Assembly: GCA_910585595.1 (NCBI GenBank)
Contig: CAJUET010000008.1
Location: forward strand, 17,200-81,199
DNA length: 64,000 nt
DNA from: an uncultured Christensenella sp.
GTDB taxonomy: Bacteria; Bacillota; Clostridia; Christensenellales; Borkfalkiaceae
Reading direction: 5' to 3'
The position numbers and the translations under genes are program-made. A model generated the notes under the pieces. That model did not search any database, had not been told where the DNA came from, and saw nothing but the letters and a program-made list of their open reading frames with translations. Numbering within the stretch: position 1 is the stretch's first letter; every line of letters starts with the position of its first letter. Positions 15,715 through 23,404 of the stretch are shown here, piece by piece.

Positions 15715-18633
15715 CTAATCTTTACTGTTCATTAAATCGCACGCCTTGATGAGTCCGCTCGATATGGGGAACGCCGCAAGAATCGTGCACACCACGAATA
15801 ATATCTGCGTAAAGGTGAAATGCACGTCGGGCCAGCCCTTATATACGATCATGCCCAAAATGGGAACGCAGAGCATAACGAGCATACCGCCGAACGCAAC
15901 GACGAAGGTGAGCGAGCGCAGCAGGTTCATCGGTTGCAGGATTCTGAATAGCGTCACCATGCCGCCGACGGTCATGGCGAGCATCATAAGCGGATTGGTG
16001 ATCGTGCTGTTGCCTGCGGCAATTAGCTCCGCCTCCGTCGGGTTCATGTTCAGAACGCCGTCCTTATAGATAACGTCAAGCCCGCCGAGCTGTCCTCCCG
16101 GGGCGAATCGGATTCCCAGGAACACGGTCATTACGCAGAACAAAAGCGTCAGTGCGGACGGAATGGATCGCGATAGAATATATAGCAGGAATTTTCCCTT
16201 AACGCGGTTCTTGTTGGGTTGCAGGGAAATGACGAAGGAGGGAAGCGCCGCGACGAGCGTTTCAAAGATGAGCATATTGTCCGTCGTAAAGAAGTATTTG
16301 TGATTCATTGCAAAGCAGATGATCGCAAGTACCGTGATAAACAGCGTTTTCATAAGGTACAGGGAAGCGCTGTTTTTAATGTTGTTGATGACCCGCCGCC
16401 CTTCGTAAACGACGTTGGGCAGGTTCAGAAAGTTGTTGTCCATGAGGACGATATGCGATACGTTGCGCGCCGCTTCACTGCCCGAGGCGACGGAAATCGC
16501 GCAGTCCGCTTCTTTCAGCGCTAAAATGTCGTTTACGCCGTCGCCCGTCATGGCGACCGTGTTGCCCTGCTTTTTGATGGTGCGGACGAGGATCGCCTTC
16601 TGTTCGGGCGTCACCCGTCCGAACACCGTGTATTGGTTGGCGACGTTTTCGACTTCGATATCGGTAAGTCCGTCAAGGGAGATGTACTGCCCCGCGTGTT
16701 TTACGCCTACGCGGCGGGCAACTTCCGAAACGGTCACGGGGTTGTCGCCGGAAATGATTTTAATGTCCACTTCATTTTCGCGGAACCATTTAATCGTTTC
16801 GATCGCGTCCTCGCGGATATTGTCCGCAAGGGTTATGATCGCGGTGGGGCGAAGAAGAGAGGGGACTCTTCCTCCGCTCATCTGATTGGGCGAGAATGCT
16901 ACGACGAGCACGCGCAAGCCCGACTGCGCGTACTGCTTTACGATTTTGTCGATCTTCGGAGGCATGGGGCGAAGCACGAATTCCGGCGCGCCCATAACGA
17001 AAGTCCCCACACCCTGAAAAGAGACGGCAGAAAGTTTTCGCTTACTCGAAAAGGGGAGGGTCGCCGCAGGCTGCATCACGTTCGAGTGCCCGAAACGGTT
17101 AAAGAGCGCGATCGAAGTTTGGTTGTTGTCTTCGAGCGAGGCGAGCATGCAGCCCATGATCTCGTCGATCGTATAGTCGACGTAGCTCCCGAGCAACATA
17201 CAGTCGTTCACGGTCATTCTTCCGTCGGTGATCGTTCCCGTCTTGTCCAGGCAGAGCGTGTTTACGCGGGCAAGCATTTCCAAAGAGTACAGGTCCTGCA
17301 CGAGGGTCTGTTTTTTTGCAAGCCGCCTTACGCCGATCGCCATGGCGAGTGAGGTGAGAAGGAGAAGCCCCGAAGGGATCATGCCGATGATGATCGAGCC
17401 TGTGTATTGAATGGAGAGCGACATATTGTGATCGGTTGCTTCCCAGTTGCGCCAGAACATAGCCGCTGCGACGAAGGGAATCAAAATGCCGATCACGCGG
17501 ATAAACAGGCGGATGGAGTTGAGAATTTCCGATTTCGGGCGTTTGTACTTTTTCGCACGGGAAGTAAGGTTATTAAGGTAAGTCGCTTTTCCGACTTTAT
17601 CGGCGCGGACTTTACACGCGCCGCTTGCGATAAAACTACCCGCATAAAGAATATCGCCGGGGGATTTTTTAATGGGTACCGATTCGCCGGTCAGAAGCGA
17701 TTCGTTAACTTCCGCGTTGCCGTCTGCCATAATACAGTCGGCGGGGACCTGCTGACCCGCTTCCATGATGATGACGTCGTCTACTACGATGTCCTGTATC
17801 GGAATTTCCACCTTTGTTCCGCCACGAACGACCTTGGTAGTCGAAGATATCAGAACGGAGAGCTTATCGGTCTGCCGCTTTGCGAGAATTTCCTGTACGA
17901 TTCCGATGACCAGGTTTAAGCCGAAAATTCCCACAAACAGGAATTGCGTAATGGGCGCATTGGCAAAAATCAGGGCGGCGGCAACCAACACGCAGAGCAG
18001 GTTGAACACCGTGCAGATATTGCCGAAGAAAATACTCTTGTAAGACTTGGAGTATTTTTTATTGACGTCGTTAAAGAGAAACTGATTGAAACGCGTTTCT
18101 ACCTGTTCGGACGAAAGCCCTTCGTCTACGGAGGGAGTAAAGCGTTCTACGTCGGAGCTGTTTGGGATCTTTTTCGCCCGACGGAATTTTTTCATCAGCT
18201 TTTTGCGCTTTTTCTTTTCAAGTTCTTCTGGCGTGCCGCGGTTGAGCATACGCGAAGAAAAGTGTGCATGCTTTTTTGCTTCGTGTACGGGCTCGGCGCT
18301 CTCCGGACTCTCCGTGCCGCCGTGTTCGGTATCGTCTTCCGGAGTTTCGGTCGGGTCGGGTATTTGAGCAGGGGGGACGGAGATCTTCTCTTCCTTCTTG
18401 GGCGCGGACTTCCCCTTGGCTTCCGCCTCGCGGGGCTTTGCCGTGGTTTTCCTCTCTGCTGATTTTGTGCGCACAGGTCTGGACGGAGCGGTTTTTTCCG
18501 ATTTTTCCGCCTTCTCCGTTTTTTCGCTTGCCGGTTTTTCCGGTTTTTCGGTTGTTTTTTCCGTCACGGCTTTTTTTACTTTTGCCGCGGTTTCCTTCTC
18601 TTCGGAAGGGTTTTCGGTCTGATTGGTTTCCAA
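15715..18633 (-). CDS. cation-translocating P-type ATPase, CtpE-like, with long charged N-terminus
   Basis: 972 aa. Pump core: LTGESVPIKK in the actuator domain, phosphorylation site CLDKTGTITDG, hinge MTGDGVNDILALKEAD, and a helix-4 segment GMIPSGLLLLTSLA that resembles CtpE-type ATPases, for which Ca transport has been proposed. Ten or so membrane helices are expected. Residues 1-165 form an unusual extension rich in Lys, Glu, Pro, Thr and Ala with no predicted fold, ending in a basic KKKRKKLMKKF cluster. The start is a TTG at 18633 with AGAGG five bases before it and a good promoter above; there is no ATG between promoter and that site. The ion specificity is inferred only. Confidence 0.88.
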   Translation of the reverse strand: METNQTENPSEEKETAAKVKKAVTEKTTEKPEKPASEKTEKAEKSEKTAPSRPVRTKSAERKTTAKPREAEAKGKSAPKKEEKISVPPAQIPDPTETPEDDTEHGGTESPESAEPVHEAKKHAHFSSRMLNRGTPEELEKKKRKKLMKKFRRAKKIPNSSDVERFTPSVDEGLSSEQVETRFNQFLFNDVNKKYSKSYKSIFFGNICTVFNLLCVLVAAALIFANAPITQFLFVGIFGLNLVIGIVQEILAKRQTDKLSVLISSTTKVVRGGTKVEIPIQDIVVDDVIIMEAGQQVPADCIMADGNAEVNESLLTGESVPIKKSPGDILYAGSFIASGACKVRADKVGKATYLNNLTSRAKKYKRPKSEILNSIRLFIRVIGILIPFVAAAMFWRNWEATDHNMSLSIQYTGSIIIGMIPSGLLLLTSLAMAIGVRRLAKKQTLVQDLYSLEMLARVNTLCLDKTGTITDGRMTVNDCMLLGSYVDYTIDEIMGCMLASLEDNNQTSIALFNRFGHSNVMQPAATLPFSSKRKLSAVSFQGVGTFVMGAPEFVLRPMPPKIDKIVKQYAQSGLRVLVVAFSPNQMSGGRVPSLLRPTAIITLADNIREDAIETIKWFRENEVDIKIISGDNPVTVSEVARRVGVKHAGQYISLDGLTDIEVENVANQYTVFGRVTPEQKAILVRTIKKQGNTVAMTGDGVNDILALKEADCAISVASGSEAARNVSHIVLMDNNFLNLPNVVYEGRRVINNIKNSASLYLMKTLFITVLAIICFAMNHKYFFTTDNMLIFETLVAALPSFVISLQPNKNRVKGKFLLYILSRSIPSALTLLFCVMTVFLGIRFAPGGQLGGLDVIYKDGVLNMNPTEAELIAAGNSTITNPLMMLAMTVGGMVTLFRILQPMNLLRSLTFVVAFGGMLVMLCVPILGMIVYKGWPDVHFTFTQILFVVCTILAAFPISSGLIKACDLMNSKD

Positions 18634-18664
18634 AGTAACCTCTTCAAAATTAAACTGTATCCCT

Positions 18665-18692
18665 ATTATATCATACAAAACGATTTTGTCAA
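18665..18692 (-). promoter_or_regulatory. promoter of the P-type ATPase
   Basis: Minus strand TTGACA, 16 bases, TATAAT preceded by TGA (extended -10). Predicted leader about 25 bases. It is divergent from the serS promoter. Confidence 0.7.
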
Positions 18693-18826
18693 AGTTTTTC
18701 TTTGTTTCCGCAAAAATTCCGATCCGCAAAGCGCCGTTCGTTTTCGGAAACGGGGTTTGCGCCCGCCGTGCAAGCGCAGCGGGTCGTTCTTTTTTCGCCG
18801 AATCTCTATTTGACCGCGTAAAACCT

Positions 18827-18855
18827 TTGCTTTCAAAGTGAAAACGTTGTATAAT
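18827..18855 (+). promoter_or_regulatory. promoter of serS
   Basis: TTGCTT, 17 bases, TATAAT; AAAAGGAG follows before the ATG at 18881. No T-box fits in the ~20-base leader. Confidence 0.7.
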
Positions 18856-18880
18856 AGTAGCCGAAAAAAGGAGTGTTGTT

Positions 18881-20170
18881 ATGATAGATATCGCTTTTTT
18901 ACGCGCGAATCCCGACCTGGTGCGCGAAAATATCAAGAAAAAGTTTCAGGATAAAAAGATCCCTCTCGTGGACGAGGCGATCGCGCTCGATTCGAAAAAG
19001 CGCGCTCTTCAAACGGAAGGGGACAATCTTCGCGCTTCCCGCAATGCGCTGAGCAAGGAGATCGGGGTTTTGATGCGCGAGAAAAAAGTGAAAGAGGCGG
19101 AGGAAGTCAAGGCGAAGGTAAATGCGAACGCGAAGCGCCTTGAAGAGGTCGAAAGGGAATCGGAAGAGGTAGCCGCCCGTCTCAAAGACGTGATGATGCG
19201 CATTCCGAATATGATTTCGCCCGATACGCCGATCGGTAAAGACGATAGCGAGAACGTGGAGCGCAAGCGCTATTTGGAGCCGAAAGTTCCCGATTTCGAA
19301 ATTCCCTATCATCTCGATATTCTCGAAAAGCTCGACGGGATCGACGTCGACAGCGCGCGTCGCACGAGCGGTCAGGGCTTTTATTATCTGACGGGCGACG
19401 TCGCGCGGCTTCACTCCGCGGTTATTACCTACGCCCGCGACTTTATGATAAATAAGGGGTTCACCTACTGTATACCGCCCTATATGATCCGTTCGTCCGT
19501 CGTGACGGGGGTCATGAGCTTTGAGGAAATGGACGGCATGATGTACAAGATCGAGGGCGAGGACTTATACCTGATCGGCACGAGCGAACACTCCATGATC
19601 GGACGTTTTATGGGGCAGACCGTCGACGAGGGCAAACTTCCCCTGACGCTCACGAGCTATTCGCCCTGTTTCCGTAAAGAGAAGGGGGCGCACGGCATCG
19701 AGGAGCGCGGCATTTACCGCATTCACCAATTCGAGAAGCAGGAGATGATCGTCGTCTGTAAGCCGGAGGAAAGCGCGGCATGGTACGAAAAAATGTGGAA
19801 TTACACCGTTGAACTGTTCGTATCCATGGGGATTCCCGTAAGAACGCTGGAATGCTGTTCGGGCGATCTTGCCGATTTAAAATTCAGAAGCGTAGACGTG
19901 GAGGCGTGGTCTCCCCGTCAAAAGAAATATTTCGAAGTGGGTTCGTGCTCTAACCTTACCGACGCGCAGGCGCGCCGCCTCGGGATCCGTTACAAAACGA
20001 AGGAGGGAAGCGCGTTTGCGCACACCCTCAACAACACCGTGGTGGCTCCCCCCCGTATGCTGATCGCATTTATCGAAAATCACTTGCAGGCAGACGGCAG
20101 CGTCGTGATTCCCGAAGTACTTCGCCCCTACATGGGCGGAAAGGAGAAGATCGAAGTCAGGAACGCATGA
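18881..20170 (+). CDS. serS: seryl-tRNA synthetase
   Basis: 429 aa. Class II enzyme charging tRNA-Ser. Residues 1-105 form the antiparallel coiled-coil arm that grips the long variable arm. Motif 2 is FRKEKGAHGIEERGIYRIHQFEKQEM in outline (FRKEKG, then RIHQFEKQE). Motif 3 reads LNNTVVAPPRMLIAFIEN, unlike the usual bacterial NGSGLAVGRTLVAILEN and closer to archaeal/eukaryotic-style LN-x-T versions; the tail DGSVVIPEVLRPYMGG is standard. The ATG of the next gene overlaps its stop codon (ATGA), making a three-gene operon with the exonuclease and rRNA methylase. Confidence 0.95.
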   Translation: MIDIAFLRANPDLVRENIKKKFQDKKIPLVDEAIALDSKKRALQTEGDNLRASRNALSKEIGVLMREKKVKEAEEVKAKVNANAKRLEEVERESEEVAARLKDVMMRIPNMISPDTPIGKDDSENVERKRYLEPKVPDFEIPYHLDILEKLDGIDVDSARRTSGQGFYYLTGDVARLHSAVITYARDFMINKGFTYCIPPYMIRSSVVTGVMSFEEMDGMMYKIEGEDLYLIGTSEHSMIGRFMGQTVDEGKLPLTLTSYSPCFRKEKGAHGIEERGIYRIHQFEKQEMIVVCKPEESAAWYEKMWNYTVELFVSMGIPVRTLECCSGDLADLKFRSVDVEAWSPRQKKYFEVGSCSNLTDAQARRLGIRYKTKEGSAFAHTLNNTVVAPPRMLIAFIENHLQADGSVVIPEVLRPYMGGKEKIEVRNA

Positions 20171-21135
20171 AGTACGTTTTTTTCGACATAGAGTGCGCCT
20201 GCGTATACAAGTACGTCGCAAAAATATGCGCGTTCGGCTACACGGTCACGGATGAGAATTATAACGTTCTGATAAAGGAAGATATTCTTATCAATCCGAA
20301 AGGGAAGTTTCACTTGACGGATAGAAAGGGTAGCGACGGGATCGAACTTCCCTACGAGTACGACAAGTTCAAGTCCTTTCCCGCCTTCCCCGCAGTTTAC
20401 GGAAAAATCAAGGCGCTTTTAGAAGATCCGGAGGCGATCGTCTTGGGGCACGCTACGCACAACGACGTGAACTATCTGAACTTGGAGACGAAACGCTATA
20501 AACTGCCTTTCTTTCGGTTCTGCTACCATGATACGCAGTTTTTCTACATGAATACGGAAAACGACTTCACGCGGCAGTGCGGGCTCGGAACGATGGCGCA
20601 GCGGCTCGGCGTGGAGTTCGTTCCGCACCGCGCCGCCGACGACGCTTACGCCACCATGCGCGTATGCGAGGCGCTCTGCAAGCGCGAGGGCGCGGACGTC
20701 AAGGGGCTTTGCGAACGCTACAAAGTGCGCTCCGGAAAGATTTTTTCGTACAAAATTTCCCAGCCCGATTCGGAGGGGTTGCGCGCTTATTATAAGAAGA
20801 GAGACGAGGAGCATAAAAAACGCGCCGAAGCACGGGAGAATTTTTTCAACTTTGTCAACAAGAACAATTACCGTAAGAAAAGGAGTGGGATCAATTCGGG
20901 AAAGCGGTTTTGTTTTTCAAAGGAGATCGAAAACAACGTGCCTTTTTCGGTGGAACTTGCGGGAGCGGTGTTTGCCTCGGGCGGAAGATACACGTCCCGT
21001 CCGCAGGACTGCGACGTCTACATAGCGGAAGAGGAGGGCGGCAAGCGGTACTTAAACGCCGTGGAGAACGGCGCAAAGTTTGTTCCGCTCAGCGACGCGG
21101 CGCAAAGCATTGAACGGGGTTTGGAGTTGTTATGA
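20167..21135 (+). CDS. DEDDh exonuclease with BRCT-like C-terminus
   Basis: 322 aa. The N-terminal 165 residues are a DnaQ-type 3'-5' exonuclease: FFDIEC gives D7 and E9, GHATHNDVNYL gives the second Asp motif, and HRAADDAYATM the His-x4-Asp of the DEDDh class. A charged linker follows (about 200-240). The last 80 residues, GKRFCFSKEIE then AGAVFASGGRYTS, look like a BRCT domain, which binds DNA ends or phosphopeptides. The combination suggests a repair or replication-associated nuclease. It is coupled by ATGA overlaps to serS upstream and the methylase downstream. Confidence 0.8.
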   Translation: MKYVFFDIECACVYKYVAKICAFGYTVTDENYNVLIKEDILINPKGKFHLTDRKGSDGIELPYEYDKFKSFPAFPAVYGKIKALLEDPEAIVLGHATHNDVNYLNLETKRYKLPFFRFCYHDTQFFYMNTENDFTRQCGLGTMAQRLGVEFVPHRAADDAYATMRVCEALCKREGADVKGLCERYKVRSGKIFSYKISQPDSEGLRAYYKKRDEEHKKRAEARENFFNFVNKNNYRKKRSGINSGKRFCFSKEIENNVPFSVELAGAVFASGGRYTSRPQDCDVYIAEEEGGKRYLNAVENGAKFVPLSDAAQSIERGLELL

Positions 21136-22439
21136 ATCTTCCCGAAAAATTTTTGAAACGTATGCAGGAAAGGCTGGGCGGTGAATACCCCGCCTTTTTG
21201 GCTTCTTACGAAAGACCGCCCTATAAGGCGTTGCGCGTGAACACGCTGAAAACGGAATTAGTTGAATTTATTGATGACCCGCCGTTCCCGCTCGGCGAAC
21301 AAATCGAATTTCCCGAATGCGAAGAAATCAATCAATTTTATATCGAAGAGGAGAAAGCGGGTTCTTACAGAGAGCATTTTGCGGGGCTCTATTATTTGCA
21401 GGAGCCTTCCGCCATGTGCGTGGGGGAGTTGACCGCGCCTCTCAGAAAAGAGCGGGTGCTTGATCTGTGCGCCGCGCCCGGGGGCAAAACCGTTCAGCTT
21501 GCAATGCAGATGAAAGGGGACGGTATATTGATTTCCAATGAAATCGACGCGGGAAGAGCAAAGATCTTATCACAGAACGTGGAGCGCATGGGGATCGGAA
21601 ATTGCGCGGTAACAAACGCGACGCCCGCCCAGCTTGCGCAAAAGTTTCCTGCGTATTTCGATCTGGTGCTCGCGGACGCGCCCTGCTCGGGCGAGGGTAT
21701 GTTCAAAAAGGAGCCGGAAGCGATCCCGCATTGGAGCGAAAATAACGTGAGCCTTTGCGCCGCGCGGCAGAGAGAAATTTTGGACTGCGCCGCCGATATG
21801 GTTGCGGACGGCGGCTGTCTCGTATATTCCACCTGCACTTTTTCCGAAGAGGAGGACGAATGGCAGGCGCGCGCTTTTTTGAAGCGGCATCCCGATTTTC
21901 GGATGGACGGGGAATCTGACGAATATAAAATTTATCCGCATAAGTTCAAGGGCGAGGGGCACTACTGCGTTCGCTTTGAAAGGTGCGGCGGAGAAACGCG
22001 GAATGCAAAGCCCTATCCCGTCAGGCGCAACGCACAGGCGAATAAGGCGTTTGCGGAGTTTGCAAAGAACTTTTTTACCGCACCGCCCGAAGGGGAGATC
22101 ACGACGCTCGACGACGGACGGATGTACCGTTTGCCTGCGGGTATGCCCGTGCTCGGCGTGCGTACGCTGCGGTTGGGCGTTGAACTCGGCGAGTTCGACG
22201 GCAATATTTTCAAGCCTGCGCACGCGCTTGCAATGAGCCTGAAAAGAGAAGAAGGCAAACGGTTCGTTTCTCTTTCGGGCGAAGAATGTGAACGGTATCT
22301 TTCGGGGGAAACGATAGAAAAGGAAATTGCAAACGGATGGTGCGTTGTCGGCTTCGGCAAATATCCGTTGGGATTGGCCAAAGCTGTAAACGGTATCCTG
22401 AAAAACCATCTTCCGAAAGGATTGCGACGCCTTTTTTAA
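21132..22439 (+). CDS. rsmF: RsmF-like rRNA (cytosine-C5) methyltransferase
   Basis: 435 aa. NOL1/NOP2/Sun family: SAM-binding VLDLCAAPGGKTVQLA near 115-130, the catalytic motif IV DAPCSGEGMFKK near 180-191, and motif VI LVYSTCTFSEEED with the nucleophilic Cys. A C-terminal PUA-like region (about 330-435) is typical of RsmF/YebU, which methylates 16S rRNA at C1407 in E. coli; the exact site here is inferred. The start codon overlaps the stop of the exonuclease gene. The terminator stem encloses its stop codon. Confidence 0.88.
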   Translation: MNLPEKFLKRMQERLGGEYPAFLASYERPPYKALRVNTLKTELVEFIDDPPFPLGEQIEFPECEEINQFYIEEEKAGSYREHFAGLYYLQEPSAMCVGELTAPLRKERVLDLCAAPGGKTVQLAMQMKGDGILISNEIDAGRAKILSQNVERMGIGNCAVTNATPAQLAQKFPAYFDLVLADAPCSGEGMFKKEPEAIPHWSENNVSLCAARQREILDCAADMVADGGCLVYSTCTFSEEEDEWQARAFLKRHPDFRMDGESDEYKIYPHKFKGEGHYCVRFERCGGETRNAKPYPVRRNAQANKAFAEFAKNFFTAPPEGEITTLDDGRMYRLPAGMPVLGVRTLRLGVELGEFDGNIFKPAHALAMSLKREEGKRFVSLSGEECERYLSGETIEKEIANGWCVVGFGKYPLGLAKAVNGILKNHLPKGLRRLF

Positions 22440-22453
22440 GCGTCGCAATCTTT
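22421..22453 (+). terminator. intrinsic terminator overlapping the stop codon
   Basis: ATTGCGACGC and GCGTCGCAAT form a perfect 10-bp stem; the loop contains the TAA stop of the methyltransferase, so the 5' arm encodes its last residues. A short CTTTG tail follows. Confidence 0.75.
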
Positions 22454-22596
22454 GTAAATAAAGAAATCCCGCGCAAAGCGCGGGCGAAATCAAACGAAAA
22501 AGAGGACCCCCCTTTATTTTTTTAATCGTGTAGCAAAATTATTCATAAGCCCATTTTGCCACTATTGAGGCAAAAATATTTGACATGCCTCCATAG
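22454..22596. other. A/T-rich intergenic debris with inverted repeats
   Basis: No intact gene. Contains a perfect stem CCCGCGC-AAA-GCGCGGG (22468-22484), an inverted repeat TTTTGCC-N8-GGCAAAA (22554-22575), and TTGACA (22580-22585) followed within the next 17 bases by the palindrome GCCTC-CATA-GAGGC (22587-22600). The last looks like a promoter -35 with an operator in the spacer, but the -10 (CTAAAA/TAAAAG) is poor. Together with the gene fragment that follows, it may be the scar of a lost insertion. Confidence 0.4.
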
Positions 22597-22719
22597 AGGC
22601 GACTAAAAGAGAATGCAGAGGCGTACGAGAAGACGATCGCTCTTGCGGTGCGCGATCATGATAAAGCGGGTTTTCGCAACGCCGTTCGGCTCATGACCGA
22701 TGCGTTGGGGGAAGAGTAA
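22597..22719 (+). pseudogene. 3' fragment of a lost small gene
   Basis: An open frame of 40 codons with host-like codon use, RRLKENAEAYEKTIAL at its start and RNAVRLMTDALGEE at its end, begins straight after an in-frame TAG (22594-22596) and has no start codon or ribosome site. The amphipathic helical character and clean stop suggest the C-terminus of a former protein. No family recognised. Confidence 0.35.
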
Positions 22720-22753
22720 ACCGTCAAAATGATTGATGTATAAATATTCCAAG

Positions 22754-22786
22754 CCTCCGCATAATGACGTTATACGGAGGTTTTTT
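22754..22786 (+). promoter_or_regulatory. hairpin sequestering the spoVT ribosome site
   Basis: CCTCCG-C-ATAA, loop TGACG, TTAT-A-CGGAGG followed by six T. The GGAGG is the ribosome-binding site of the gene starting at 22790. The structure is terminator-like, so it may end upstream transcription, mask translation initiation, or both. Confidence 0.6.
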
Positions 22787-22789
22787 ATT

Positions 22790-23335
22790 ATGAAAGCAAC
22801 GGGAATCGTAAGACGGATCGACGAGCTCGGCAGGGTGGTTATTCCCAAAGAGATACGCCGCACGCTTCGTATCCGCGAAGGCGACCCCTTGGAACTCTTT
22901 ACCGACCGCGACGAACTCATGCTCAAAAAGTATTCGCCGATCGCCTCGATCGGGCGTTTTTCGGAGGGGACGGCAAAGTCCCTGAACGAACAGAGCGGTT
23001 ATCTTGCCGCCATCACGGATACGGACGCGGTACTCAGCGCGTACGGCGCGAATAAGCGCGATCTTGTGGGAAAGACCGTTTCGGAAAAGGTGACTGAAAT
23101 CATGAATTCGCGCAGGAGCTATCTTGCCAACAAAGCGGAAGGCGGCGTCGTGTACGATCCTGTCTCGGGCGGAGAGGGCGAATATACCGCGGAAATCATC
23201 GTGCCCGTCGTTGCGAACGGCGACTGCCTGGGCACGGTCATTCTGCTTTCACGCGAAGAGGGCACGGAGATGGAGGCTTCGGCGGTGAAATTGGCGCGGC
23301 TCACCGCAGACATTTTGGCGAATCAGTTCGAGTAA
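22790..23335 (+). CDS. spoVT: SpoVT-type AbrB/GAF transcriptional regulator
   Basis: 181 aa. An AbrB swapped-hairpin DNA-binding domain occupies residues 1-50 (TGIVRRIDELGRVVIPKEIR, LRIREGDPLELF) and a GAF domain residues 55-178. SpoVT in Bacillus tunes forespore sigma-G genes. The length and two-domain plan match SpoVT rather than the short AbrB. The start sits just below the hairpin holding its SD, and a longer upstream ORF start at 22733 would run through that hairpin and is rejected. A SpoVB-like gene follows, in line with a sporulation context. Confidence 0.9.
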   Translation: MKATGIVRRIDELGRVVIPKEIRRTLRIREGDPLELFTDRDELMLKKYSPIASIGRFSEGTAKSLNEQSGYLAAITDTDAVLSAYGANKRDLVGKTVSEKVTEIMNSRRSYLANKAEGGVVYDPVSGGEGEYTAEIIVPVVANGDCLGTVILLSREEGTEMEASAVKLARLTADILANQFE

Positions 23336-23404
23336 GGATACGCTTTGTCTCTGCTCGTTCGCGGAATGCGTAAAAGCCCCTTGTCCGGGGGCGCGCTACA
23401 TAAT

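Noticed and set aside
16633..17352. 239-codon frame opposite the P-type ATPase
   Set aside because: Lies over the conserved phosphorylation and hinge motifs of the pump on the other strand and has no features of its own.
18834..18880. T-box leader for serS, cysS or alaS
   Set aside because: Leaders are too short or absent; no specifier stem or T-box sequence seen before any of the three synthetases.
20577..20795. Short plus-strand frames within the exonuclease gene
   Set aside because: Arg-rich out-of-frame shadows of a GC-rich gene with no initiation signals.
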